Under the pieces are notes generated by a model. That model was not told where the DNA came from, did not search any database, and saw only the letters and a program-made list of their open reading frames with translations. This document shows, piece by piece, positions 1 to 8,817 of a stretch of 36,272 nt of DNA. Made by a program: the position numbers and the translations under genes. Location: contig CAMYMI010000027.1 in the NCBI GenBank assembly GCA_947259415.1, positions 1 through 36,272 of the forward strand, in the 5' to 3' direction. Each line of letters starts with the position of its first letter. Within the stretch, counting starts at the first letter, position 1. This DNA comes from an uncultured Ectothiorhodospiraceae bacterium. GTDB lineage: Bacteria; Pseudomonadota; Gammaproteobacteria; UBA9214.

Positions 1-262
1 CCTGCAGGGCTTCAACGTCCAGCTCGCCTTCCAGGCGCAGCACTGACGGGATGTTGTAAACCGAACTGCCCGGCTCGAATTGATCCAGAAACCACAAACA
101 CCACTGGGAAAAGGAAGACGGACAGGGTGTCAAGGTCGACCGGCGAGGGATCACAGCACTGGCAGCAGTCTTTGTCTTAGTCTTTTGCTCTGAAAGCTGC
201 ATCTCCAGTTGTGAACGCTCTTGCGGAGATAAATCAGCAATCTTACTGCGCAGATCAGTCAT
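1..262 (-). CDS. Nonribosomal peptide synthetase, N-terminal start of a condensation domain (partial)
   Basis: This is the first 87 codons of an NRPS that continues beyond the left edge. I translated it from the ATG at 262-260, which has an AGGA-type ribosome binding site about 10 nt upstream. The protein opens with a short helix containing [11 protein letters not shown]. It then shows the first core motif of a condensation domain, [20 protein letters not shown]; the usual consensus is S-x-AQxRLWFLxQL, so W-C replaces the common Q-R. Condensation domains form the amide bond between the donor on the upstream carrier and the acceptor amino acid. It is the last gene of the leftward operon, 88 bp after the stand-alone condensation protein. 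The family is clear, but the module count and substrates are outside the window. Confidence 0.85.
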   Translation of the reverse strand, partial: MTDLRSKIADLSPQERSQLEMQLSEQKTKTKTAASAVIPRRSTLTPCPSSFSQWCLWFLDQFEPGSSVYNIPSVLRLEGELDVEALQ

Positions 263-350
263 CCTCTATGCTTCCTCATAAGACGATCAGTGGAAACCAC
301 ACTCGTGGTCCATTCCACGCTTCTCGAATTCGATGCTTATCGGAATTGGT

Positions 351-1820
351 TTAAATCTGCAACCCGGCTATTGTTTGATCGGGGTCAGTCAGTGCAGCCG
401 CAAGCAGGGTCTGGTAGTTTGTAGCCAGACGATCTACTGTCGCTCGTTCAAACAGGTCGGTGCAATATTCCCAGAACCCAGACAGATAACCGTTTTTTGT
501 ATTGATACACAGTGACAAATCGAACTTGCTGGTACCATTTGATATTTTCATCGGGGTGACCCTGGCATCATGTAACTGAAGCCTTGCCTCCGGTGTGTTT
601 TGGAGTATGAATGCGACTTGATACAGTGGCGTACGTGAAAGATCCTCATCCTGACGTAGTTCGGCCACGAGTTCCTCGAAGGGCATATCCTGGTACAAAT
701 ATGCGTCCAGCGCAACGCGTTTAACACGCTGTACCAGCTCCATAAAACTCGGATTCCCGGATAAATCTGTTCGCAGCACATTGGTGTTGGTGATATAACC
801 TATCAGGGACTCCAGTTCTGGCCGTGTACGATTGGCAATGGGTGACCCGATCGAAATATCCAGCGCCCCCGTATATCGGTGCAGCAACACATTTAGCGCC
901 GCTGTCAGCAACATGAACAAGGTGATGCCATGTTGTCGGCTAAATTCATAAGCGGCTTTTGAAAGTCCAGGATCGAGGTAGAATTGTAACTTGTCACCGC
1001 GGTCACTTTGTATGGCCGGCCGGGGAAAGTCTGTCGGCAAGTCAAGAGGCTCCAGAGAACCGGCTAGCTGTTTGCGCCAGTAACGGAGCAGTGATACCCG
1101 TCGCTTGCCGGAATACGATGCCCGCTGATGCCGGGCATAATCGCCATATTGAAAAGCCAAATCGGTAAGCTCAGGTGCTCGGCCACACCTGACAGCTTCA
1201 TAGCAGCGTGACAGCTCATCTTGAAACACGCGGCATGACCAGCCATCCGATGCGATATGGTGGAGTACTATCAACAGGATATGGTGGTTATCCGAGAGCT
1301 TTATTACCATCGACCTGAGGAAAGGACCCACCGATAAATCAAAAGGAGTCCCCGCCTCCTCGGTTATCCTATCAATGGCAAGCTTTTCCCTGTTTTGCTG
1401 TAGGGCGAACTCAAGATCAACGAGAATGGTAGACACTGTAGCAGCTACATCCGTGTCCTGTATGAGCTTGTCATTAGATTCCCTGATACACATCTTCAGA
1501 ATCTGATGTCGATCAAGGATTGTCTGCAGTGCGGAATCCAGTGATGGAAGATCAAGCGGCCCCTCTATGTGCCAGGCTCGATATACATTGTATCGGGCAC
1601 TGTCTGGCAGACATCGATCGAGAAACCACAGACGCTGCTGGTTATACGACAAAGGTGCTGGCGTCCTCGAATTATCCACTGCCTGCAACTTTGCTGTGTT
1701 TGTCTGAATCCTACTCTTCATCTGTTTCTTGAGCAGCCGCCGCTTGACCGGAGATAGTTTGTCCAGTCGGTTTGCAAGATCCCTGTGAAAATTGTGTTTT
1801 GATTTATAATCTGTACTCAT
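351..1820 (-). CDS. Stand-alone NRPS condensation domain protein
   Basis: The 489-residue protein is a single condensation domain with no adenylation or carrier domain; it ends where the C-A linker would begin. Visible motifs are C1 LSYNQQRLWFLDR (57-69), the catalytic C3 HHIASDG (187-193) with both His and Asp intact, C4 YGDYARHQR (225-233), C5 IGYITNTNVLR (340-350), YQDMPFEELV (376-385) and SKFDLSL (431-437). It should therefore be active, probably of LCL type. Its N terminus carries KLSPVKRRLL, similar to the starts of the thiamine enzyme upstream and the NRPS downstream. The start at 1820 follows GGGGAG by 5 nt. It lies 83 bp after the thiamine enzyme gene. It may transfer the acyl unit from the stand-alone adenylation-carrier protein, or perform an extra condensation or esterification; I cannot tell which. 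Confidence 0.9.
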   Translation of the reverse strand: MSTDYKSKHNFHRDLANRLDKLSPVKRRLLKKQMKSRIQTNTAKLQAVDNSRTPAPLSYNQQRLWFLDRCLPDSARYNVYRAWHIEGPLDLPSLDSALQTILDRHQILKMCIRESNDKLIQDTDVAATVSTILVDLEFALQQNREKLAIDRITEEAGTPFDLSVGPFLRSMVIKLSDNHHILLIVLHHIASDGWSCRVFQDELSRCYEAVRCGRAPELTDLAFQYGDYARHQRASYSGKRRVSLLRYWRKQLAGSLEPLDLPTDFPRPAIQSDRGDKLQFYLDPGLSKAAYEFSRQHGITLFMLLTAALNVLLHRYTGALDISIGSPIANRTRPELESLIGYITNTNVLRTDLSGNPSFMELVQRVKRVALDAYLYQDMPFEELVAELRQDEDLSRTPLYQVAFILQNTPEARLQLHDARVTPMKISNGTSKFDLSLCINTKNGYLSGFWEYCTDLFERATVDRLATNYQTLLAAALTDPDQTIAGLQI

Positions 1821-1903
1821 TCTGACTCCCCATGGCGCCTCGAAACTATAATGAATAATGAATCGACACGAGATTGATAGCGGTCTCCAGCAGGGCGCTA
1901 TAC

Positions 1904-3640
1904 TTAAAGGTCTGGCAAATACTCTTCATAGGGATCTATCATCACATTAATACAGGTTGGTCTGGAAGCTTCTAGTGCACGTTCTACTGCCGGGCGAACC
2001 TGTTCGGGATGGACAACGTATTCCCCGCGGGCACCAAAGGCCTCAGCAATCTTTTCATAACGAATTCCGGATTCGAACATAGTTACGCGCTCATGTCCCG
2101 CTGGGTAAAGAGCGCGCTGTATGTTGCCACCCGACAGACCTTCATTGTTTGCGACCACCACGATTAATGGCACTTTACAGCGAACTGCGGTTTCAAGCTC
2201 CATTCCTGATATGCCAAAAGCCATATCACCACTAATAACCACAACAGGCCGCGATGGATCGCTAAGCCGGGCACCAATACCGAACGGGACACCTACCCCC
2301 ATGCAGCCGTTAGTACCTGCTGTGAATCTTGAAAACGGTGTCTTTCCGGGAATTAGGTGCTGTACAGCCATCATACTTATATTACCGTCTGCGATCAGTA
2401 TCGCATCTTCCGGCAACGATTCTTTCAACTCTTTCATCAATCGGTAGGGAGACATGGGAATCCGGACAGATACAGAACGCTCTTCCACAGCAGTCCTGTG
2501 CTTCTCACGAGCTACAGCTAGAGATTTATGCCAAAGTCTGCGGTCAATGAGCAATTTATTTTCTACTGGCTCGTGAAGGACTGCTCTCAGGGCGGCGACA
2601 AAATCACCTGCATCCGCAATAATACCAAGGTATATGTTTTCATTTTTTTTGGCCTGATGAGGATCAATATCCACGTGAATGATTTTTGCATGTGGATTAA
2701 TCTGGCTACCGAAGCGGAACGTCCAGTTGAGCCTTGCGCCTAGTATAAGAACAATATCAGCTGTCGCCTGTAATTGCGACTTTGAGTCATTGAAACAGAG
2801 CAAATGCTCATCAGACAGTATGCCTCGACCCATGGGAGAACTGATGAAGGCAATTTGCTGCTGCTCGATCAATTCGGCAAGGTCATCAGGTACCAGGCTC
2901 CATCGCGTTCCCTTTCCGATGATAAAAGCCGGATGCTTCGCATTGCGCAGCAGTTCTGCGACCTGCTCGATCTCATCCTGGTTTATGGTGACTTCGGCCG
3001 TTGGACTATGCGTTGCTCGAACAGCGCTATACGTGCACTGCATGCGCAAAACATCTTCTACGATATCCAGATATACGGGCCCCGGCTGGCCTGTATTAGC
3101 CACCTCGAACGATTCGTTGATAATGTTCTGGATGTCGCCGGTTTTTCCGATACACGTGGTCCATTTCGTGATTGATTTATACAGCTCCGCTGCATCCAGT
3201 TCCTGAAAGTTATCTTGCCCTCCGATAACTCCCTGGCGGCGGCCACCCAGAACGACGACCGGCCAGGCATTATCTCTTGCGACCAGCAACCCGGTGGCGA
3301 CATTAGTAACAGCCGGACCAGCAGAAACAACAACAACAGCATTCATCCGGCCAGCGGTGTAGTTATGTGCAATAGCCATCAGCACAGCCGCCTGTTGATG
3401 GCGGGTACCGATGACTCGGATACCCGCTTCAACGGCCGCAGCCAACAGCTCTTGCATGGGAACACCGGAGACACCGTAGATATGTGTAACCCCATTGGCA
3501 AAGAGCGCCTGGGCCGCCAGTTGGTATCCATATATTCTCGTACGATTGGACATTAATTCCAGCAGCGCTCTTTTTCCCGGCGACAGTTTCCTCAATCGCA
3601 CGCTAAGGTCGAGGTGTTTAGAGTCAGGTCTACCAGACAT
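1904..3640 (-). CDS. Thiamine-diphosphate enzyme, oxalyl-CoA decarboxylase / 2-hydroxyacyl-CoA lyase family, docking-like N terminus
   Basis: The 578-residue protein has the three-domain ThDP fold. Family signatures are GARLNW (301-306), GTNGCMGVG (442-450), GDMAFGISGMELET (471-484; the Oxc/HACL form of the ThDP motif, usually GDSAFGFSGMEVET) and ANNEGLSGG (497-505). These fit Oxc/HACL better than acetolactate synthase or phosphonopyruvate decarboxylase. Known members decarboxylate oxalyl-CoA to formyl-CoA, or cleave or form 2-hydroxyacyl-CoA. Two oddities stand out. The helix segment that normally reads RHEQ reads RHQQ (80-83), so the catalytic Glu that activates the cofactor is Gln82 (codon 3397-3395). 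About 33 extra N-terminal residues include RKLSPGKRALLELM, resembling the NRPS protein starts in this operon. It begins 15 bp after the C-C lyase gene. I infer action on a carrier-tethered acyl group; the substrate is unknown. Confidence 0.88.
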   Translation of the reverse strand: MSGRPDSKHLDLSVRLRKLSPGKRALLELMSNRTRIYGYQLAAQALFANGVTHIYGVSGVPMQELLAAAVEAGIRVIGTRHQQAAVLMAIAHNYTAGRMNAVVVVSAGPAVTNVATGLLVARDNAWPVVVLGGRRQGVIGGQDNFQELDAAELYKSITKWTTCIGKTGDIQNIINESFEVANTGQPGPVYLDIVEDVLRMQCTYSAVRATHSPTAEVTINQDEIEQVAELLRNAKHPAFIIGKGTRWSLVPDDLAELIEQQQIAFISSPMGRGILSDEHLLCFNDSKSQLQATADIVLILGARLNWTFRFGSQINPHAKIIHVDIDPHQAKKNENIYLGIIADAGDFVAALRAVLHEPVENKLLIDRRLWHKSLAVAREKHRTAVEERSVSVRIPMSPYRLMKELKESLPEDAILIADGNISMMAVQHLIPGKTPFSRFTAGTNGCMGVGVPFGIGARLSDPSRPVVVISGDMAFGISGMELETAVRCKVPLIVVVANNEGLSGGNIQRALYPAGHERVTMFESGIRYEKIAEAFGARGEYVVHPEQVRPAVERALEASRPTCINVMIDPYEEYLPDL

Positions 3641-3655
3641 CGGCTCAAATCATAC

Positions 3656-4573
3656 TCAGTTGCTTTCGGGTTTTCCCTGCCTTGCTGGAGCAGACAGGAG
3701 TATTTCGTCTCTACGACTCGCACTATCGCCATTTGACGTCAGACCTTCACAATTTTCATTCAGCAGGCGCGTGCAACTCTGGACATCTATATTTCCGTTC
3801 CGGGTTACCGGCAACCGGCCATCATCCTGTTTGAGAGCTGACATCGCCCTGTCAATCGCGTCGTGTGCTGCAAACAGGCAAGGCGTACTGTAATTAACCA
3901 GTGACACCCCGGCGCTGGATAATTGGTCCAGCGTTGCGGGTGGGGATTTCCCGCCGGCTATCTGGTTAAATACCAGTGGACAGTCAATTTCGTTGTGCAA
4001 ATTCCGCAACAATTCAAGATCCTGTACCCCTTCGACAAGGACTGCATCGGCACCTGCCGCGGCAAACCGGCGTGCCCGGACCATAGCCTCATCAGGATCA
4101 GTCGCATCGGTACGTGCCACAACAAACAGATCATTACGCGCATCCAGTACCCGCTGCAGTTTGTCAACGAAGTCATCCAGTTCCATTATCTGTTTGCCGT
4201 CCAGATGACCGCATTTACGCGGACGCTGCTGGTCTTCGAGTACCACTCCGGAGGCATCAAGAGACTCAAGCTGCTTAACGACATGGCAAGCGACTTCCAC
4301 GTCCGCATAGCCGTCATCTATATCAACAACGACATGGTGCGAAGGCAGAATTGTCCTGACACGCTGCACGAAAGACACAATATCTGGCCATGCTATGTAC
4401 CCTACATCGGGAAGCCCGTAATAACTTGCGGCGAAACTGAAGCCACTGACAAAGATTCCATCGAAATACCGGCCTGCGACAGATGCCGAAAACACATCAT
4501 AGACACCTATCAGAGGTATGATATCTCGGCTTTGAATATCAGCTCGCAAACGATTCCCGGGGCTTGATGCCAT
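3656..4573 (-). CDS. Isocitrate lyase/PEP mutase superfamily C-C lyase (oxaloacetate hydrolase- or methylisocitrate lyase-like)
   Basis: The 305-residue protein is a single-domain member of the ICL/PEPM superfamily. It shows the metal-binding DIDDGY (84-89), EDQQRPRKCGH (113-123) with the catalytic Cys121 typical of C-C bond lyases, and VARTDA (152-157). Phosphonate-forming PEP mutases carry EDKxxxxxNS here instead, so phosphonate synthesis is not supported. Family reactions include cleavage of isocitrate, methylisocitrate or dimethylmalate, and hydrolysis of oxaloacetate to oxalate and acetate. Its position 5 bp after an oxalate-ligase-like gene and 15 bp before an oxalyl-CoA-decarboxylase-like gene makes oxalate or glyoxylate supply the most economical role, but that is inference. 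The last 50 or so residues are a polar extension of unclear purpose. It is cytoplasmic, with no signal peptide. Confidence 0.85.
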   Translation of the reverse strand: MASSPGNRLRADIQSRDIIPLIGVYDVFSASVAGRYFDGIFVSGFSFAASYYGLPDVGYIAWPDIVSFVQRVRTILPSHHVVVDIDDGYADVEVACHVVKQLESLDASGVVLEDQQRPRKCGHLDGKQIMELDDFVDKLQRVLDARNDLFVVARTDATDPDEAMVRARRFAAAGADAVLVEGVQDLELLRNLHNEIDCPLVFNQIAGGKSPPATLDQLSSAGVSLVNYSTPCLFAAHDAIDRAMSALKQDDGRLPVTRNGNIDVQSCTRLLNENCEGLTSNGDSASRRDEILLSAPARQGKPESN

Positions 4574-4578
4574 AATCC

Positions 4579-6510
4579 CTAACCCTCGCCAGCAGTGTTA
4601 CTGTCCTTGCCAAGTTCGTCGGCCAGGAGTTGTGCCGCCTCTTCTTCCGACAAGATCTCCAGTTCAGCCAGGATATCCGCGATAGCGTCCGAATCGATAG
4701 AGTCCTCTGATATTCTGATAAACTTGGACAATTCTGCTACCGTAGGTTTCTTGAACAGGGTTACTATCGGAAGTTCCACGCGCAGGCTGGCCTGCAGACG
4801 CCCGATGACCTGGGTACCGCGGATCGAGTCACCGCCAAGAGTGAAGAAGTTATCGTTTATGCCAATCCTGTCCAGATTGAGCACCTCGGAGAAGACGTCT
4901 GCAACCGTCTGTTCCAGTTCGTTTCGCGGCGCCACATAGTGGTGATTCAGCTGTTCGCCCAGTAGTTCAGCCAGTCCAATACGTTGCAGTTTTCCTGTGG
5001 CCCCCTTGGGGATTGCATCGACAATAAGCACCTGGCTTGGAACCTTGTAATCTGCCAGGCGCTCGAATGCGAAAGCGCGAATGGCCGCTTCGGTCAATCC
5101 GGAATCAGGTGCCACCACAACGGCAGCTGCGAGATCCTCCCCGAGTGTAGGATGTGGAACCAGAAACGCGACAGCCTGGCGGACGCCGGCGAGATCCATC
5201 AGGGTCTCATCGATCTCCCTCGGTTGTATGTTCTCACCGCCACGATTAATGATTTCCTTGAGCCGTCCCGTGATAAAAAGATACCCATCAGGGTCAATAT
5301 GGCCCTGATCACCCGTTCTGAACCAGCCATTGTGAAAACTCTTTTGGTTGGCCTCAGGGTTGCTTACATATCCAGCTGTAACACTTCCACCACGGATAAC
5401 GATCTCACCCGTCACACCCTGTCCCAACAGACTACCCGCTTCATCCATAATCGCCACTTCAGGACCGGCGGGCAGACCCACAGATCCGGCCTTGCGTTCA
5501 TGTGGTGGCAGCGGATTGCTTGTCATCTGGTGCGTGGCCTCGGTCATTCCATAGGCTTCTATCACGGGACAATTGAACATTGTCTCAAGTTCGTCCATCA
5601 CGCTGGGCGCCAGAGCGGCGGAAGAGGACCGGATGAATCTCAGCTGAGTATCAACATGTCTGTGGCCTCGTGATCTTGCCTCTTCCAGTATCATCTGGTG
5701 CAGCGTTGGTACCGCTGAATACCAGGTCGGGCGGAACGTTTCCAGCCAATCGAAAAAAATAGCGGGATCAGTGCCTGCTGTACATACCACGCGCCCCCCC
5801 GAAGCAAGCGGCGCAATCAGGCCGGCAATCAAGCCGTGAATGTGGAACAGCGGCATAATATTCAGTCCACGATCACTACTGCCCAGATCGAGAGTACGAA
5901 CAATATTCCTGGCAGACATCACGATGTTGGCATGACTCAATGGCACCTGTTTCGGCCTTGATGTTGTTCCCGACGTATGTAGTACAAGAGCGACTGAAGC
6001 CTCATCAAAAGTATGAGCATCATCCAGATGATCATCACCTTCTGCACCTGAACTATCCGGTAGCGCAAAAATGCCCGCTGCCGCATCCGGTTGGGAAACA
6101 ATATCGATGACGGTGGCTCCATAAGCAGGCGCCAGATCACGCGCCGGTGTATCCAGGCGGGAGTCGACCAGCAACACCCTGGGACGAAGATGGGAGAAAT
6201 AGAATTCCAGCTCTTTTGCACGATAAGCCGGATTTAACGGCGCCGCACTGGCGACGCTTGCAGTCGCGAGAAAAGCAACCGCCATCTCGGGCCCGTTCGG
6301 CAGCAACAGGGCGATCCGATCATCAGGGCGAACACCGGCTGCCTTCAGCACGTTTATAGTAGAAGACACCTGTTCCCACAAGCATTTGTAGCTGAGCGCC
6401 TGACGAGAGGGTGCTTCGATAGCGGGCATGGCCGAAAAAGCGTTGGCCTGATATGCCAGCAGTTCCGGTAATGTCTTGAACGGAAACAGGGTATTTTCAG
6501 TAAAACGCAT
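4579..6510 (-). CDS. Acyl-AMP ligase of the oxalyl-CoA synthetase type fused to a peptidyl carrier protein
   Basis: The 643-residue protein has an adenylate-forming domain (about 1-515) and a carrier domain (about 530-600). Visible motifs are the P-loop LHTSGTTSRPK (177-187), YGMTEATHQMTSNPLP (320-335), the C-terminal catalytic Lys in PKGATGKLQR (K507) and the phosphopantetheine site LGGDS (Ser562). The stretch from YGMTEATHQMTSNPLP through GSVGLPAGPEVAIMDE is characteristic of plant and yeast AAE3/Pcs60 oxalate-CoA ligases rather than amino-acid-activating domains, so a small carboxylic acid such as oxalate is the likely substrate. The acidic tail LSEEEAAQLLADEL after the carrier resembles NRPS C-terminal communication segments. 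It is the first gene of the leftward operon, with the next gene 5 bp on. The domain calls are secure; the exact acid is an inference. Confidence 0.9.
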   Translation of the reverse strand: MRFTENTLFPFKTLPELLAYQANAFSAMPAIEAPSRQALSYKCLWEQVSSTINVLKAAGVRPDDRIALLLPNGPEMAVAFLATASVASAAPLNPAYRAKELEFYFSHLRPRVLLVDSRLDTPARDLAPAYGATVIDIVSQPDAAAGIFALPDSSGAEGDDHLDDAHTFDEASVALVLHTSGTTSRPKQVPLSHANIVMSARNIVRTLDLGSSDRGLNIMPLFHIHGLIAGLIAPLASGGRVVCTAGTDPAIFFDWLETFRPTWYSAVPTLHQMILEEARSRGHRHVDTQLRFIRSSSAALAPSVMDELETMFNCPVIEAYGMTEATHQMTSNPLPPHERKAGSVGLPAGPEVAIMDEAGSLLGQGVTGEIVIRGGSVTAGYVSNPEANQKSFHNGWFRTGDQGHIDPDGYLFITGRLKEIINRGGENIQPREIDETLMDLAGVRQAVAFLVPHPTLGEDLAAAVVVAPDSGLTEAAIRAFAFERLADYKVPSQVLIVDAIPKGATGKLQRIGLAELLGEQLNHHYVAPRNELEQTVADVFSEVLNLDRIGINDNFFTLGGDSIRGTQVIGRLQASLRVELPIVTLFKKPTVAELSKFIRISEDSIDSDAIADILAELEILSEEEAAQLLADELGKDSNTAGEG

Positions 6511-6664
6511 TCATACACATTCCAACTGGACAGGCTGCTAGGATAAGAATTTACTACATTTTCAACATCGCCATCATTCGCCAGGCTGGATGGCGAAATT
6601 AAGAGGGAGAAAACATAGCTCAACAAGGCCGCAACACCCAATTTTCTGATATGTAGCTTACGCT
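6511..6664 (-). promoter_or_regulatory. Probable promoter region of the NRPS operon
   Basis: This 154-bp gap precedes the first gene of the leftward operon and follows the stop of the SGNH fragment, which points the same way. It is AT-rich on the side next to the ligase. A TTGAAA hexamer can be seen on the minus strand, but the best TATCCT-like partner is only 14-15 nt away, so I do not assign boxes. No inverted repeat or riboswitch-like fold was recognised. Confidence 0.3.
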
Positions 6665-7405
6665 TTACAATGCCCCTTCGTTAATCTTATCAATGATGAT
6701 CTGGCTCCAACGAATTCCCATCATCGCGTAGCCCACACCCGTCGGATGAATATCGTCAATGAGCGGTATGGGGGCAGCGGCGGGTATCTCATCGGTTCCA
6801 GCATAGAAATCCGGTCCCGCAAATACCTGTCCCGGATTGCTCACCCCATAATCAGCGATCAAATTATCAATTTCGGCGTTGAAAAGCTCAATATCTGGGT
6901 TATTTGCTGCTAAGAGAGGGCCCAGGGGTGGCGGCTTGGCGATAAACACCTTCACACCGGCCGCGATCGCCGCATCAACTATGGCCTCCATGTCCGTCCT
7001 AAAATCTAACGGTGTTGTAATACCTGCATCATTGGTGCCAAACATGACCAGCAAGGCTTGCGCCTGGGGATTGCGTGCCAAGACTGTGTCAATCTTATCC
7101 GCACCCTGCCAGGCTTGGTCACTTAAAGTGCCCTCATCGATCACGGTCACGGGCTCTACGGGGAAGGCCGCGGCAATCGCATCATTCAGCACCGTCGCAT
7201 AACCGCCACTGGTATCGCGCAGGTCCGCAGAGATGTCGTCAGCCGGGAGGTTATCAAAGGCACCATTGGAAATACTGTCGCCGAAGATAACCAGGTTGCG
7301 GCCCAGTACGCCGACCTGACTGACCGTATCGCTCGCACCTATGCTGCTGATCCGGCTCAAGCCGCTATCCAGGGCATAGGCCGTGATTTCATGGTTGCCG
7401 GGCAC
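6665..7405 (-). pseudogene. SGNH (GDSL) hydrolase domain, C-terminal fragment of the broken exoprotein
   Basis: The 246-residue open frame is an SGNH esterase/lipase-type domain. Block I is FGDSISNG with the nucleophile Ser, block III is FGTNDAG, and block V is DDIHPTG with the catalytic Asp and His, so the triad is intact. Such domains deacetylate or hydrolyse esters on polysaccharides and lipids. The apparent GTG start is artificial. Homology-like sequence continues upstream in the same frame (YYSASFDPYAVPGNHEITA) to about 7438, where the preceding frame takes over with what looks like a single missing base. It ends 155 bp before the ligase gene of the NRPS operon. Without its own signal peptide, this fragment would not be exported if expressed alone. 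Confidence 0.8.
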
Positions 7406-8817
7406 AGCATATGGATCAAAACTCGCTGAATAATAGGGCGTGAACGGACATCAATCGCCCCGTCGGTTTTGACCAGGTATTCACCGGTTTTGAAGAGGCG
7501 ATCATTCGGCGGCACCGGGTCAAGCACTTGTGCTGCAATGCCAATCACCGGCTCAGCCGGCGGCTCATAGACCACGATATCGTCAAAGGTGGCGGCGTAG
7601 TTCTGGCTCGTCCAGATCCCGATCCTGCCGCCGGCGAAACTGGGTTCGTCACTGGCCGCTACCTGCTCGCCGTCCAGGAAGACAACGATGGCGCCGTTCT
7701 GGTGAACGATCCTCAGGGTCATCCATTCATCCGGCGTGTAGCTCTGCGGACTGGTGGTCAACTCATTGAAGGTATTCCCACCCACCTTCTGCTCCAGCTT
7801 GCGATACCCCTCGCGCTTGCTCATCGAGAAGCGATAGTAGAAGTCGTTATCCGCCTCCTGAATGGCAAACATCACACCCACCACGCCGGGTGAATGAGTT
7901 ATACCAGGATCGAAATTAAAAATAGCGGTGTCAGAGCGTATCCTCAGTCGCAGGTCCATGGCGCCGAAGGCCGGCACGCCAACATCGCTGAGCCAGCTGT
8001 AGGTACCAAGTTCGAAACCTTCCGGCGTCTGGCCGTAGATCCCGATGCCATCCGCCCGCAGGGAGCCGCTGTTCTCGACATAGGCGTTATTGATCACAGA
8101 CCACGATGATGGACCATTGTTAGCCCCTTCACCCACCACAGCCCAACCGACAGCGTCACCATCACTGAACCGCTCGACAAACAGCGGTGTCTGGGCACCG
8201 GCCGGTGAACCGAAGACCTCAATCTCGGCCAGCCCGACATCGGTGGTGGTCCCGGAAACCGCCGTGACTTCGAGAGATAGACTGTCAATGCAAGCAGCAG
8301 GACCGCTCACGTCAAACGCACTGCCGTCATTGGGTAGACTGCCGACAGCGATTGAACTGCCGTCACCGAAGGTAATGCGCGCATCCGTGATCTGGTCATC
8401 GGGATTGGGCCGGTCATAGAGACTGATCCGGGTGACCGGATAACACTGGTCCCAGGTGAGCTTGAGCGTCGCCCCTGCCCCCTCGCCGGCGCTGACCCAT
8501 TCATTTGCGGGATTGGCCGGCGCCCCGTCAGCCACCCCATCGACGGCTTTAGCACAGGTCTGAGCGGTGGCTGGCGTGTCGGTGGAACAGCTGGTTTCGG
8601 CGAATGAGGTAATGTTCGTGGGCTCATTCGTTACCGTGACCCCATACACCTCAAACGACCACAACGAATACCCGTAAATGGTGCCCCGCTGGGTGCCGTA
8701 CATCCGCACATAACGGGCAACAGCCGGGGCATCTCGTAGGCCTGACCGTAGGCGAACTCCCAGTTGAGTACCACGCGATCGATGGGATAGCCATCGCCCA
8801 GATCCACGTAGATCCAA
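7357..8817 (-). pseudogene. Discoidin-like and jelly-roll (LamG/CBM-type) middle fragment of the broken exoprotein
   Basis: This 486-residue frame, with an artificial TTG start, carries the end of an F5/8-type discoidin domain (ARYVRMYGTQRGTIYGYSLW, then FEVYG) and a second discoidin-like domain (from about SFAETSCSTD to EIEVFGSP). A jelly-roll domain of roughly 200 residues follows, beginning FVERFSDGDAVGW and ending FDDIVVYEPP, of the type found in LamG and glycoside-hydrolase-associated binding modules. The first 30 or so residues are out of frame and meaningless. True coding begins near 8740, where the upstream frame stops making sense after FAYGQAYEMP. The last 20 or so residues, after about 7438, are also out of frame. 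Its role is presumably glycan binding at the cell surface. Confidence 0.7.

Noticed and set aside
1904-3640. Acetolactate synthase
   Set aside because: The motifs fit Oxc/HACL better, there is no regulatory subunit gene and the operon is NRPS-related.
3923-4567. 214-codon plus-strand frame opposite the C-C lyase gene
   Set aside because: It lies entirely antisense to a clear gene and shows no domain.
1904-4573. Phosphonate biosynthesis pair (PEP mutase plus phosphonopyruvate decarboxylase)
   Set aside because: The ICL/PEPM protein has the Cys lyase motif (K-C-G-H), not EDKxxxxxNS, and the ThDP enzyme has Oxc/HACL signatures (GARLNW, GDMAFGISGME).
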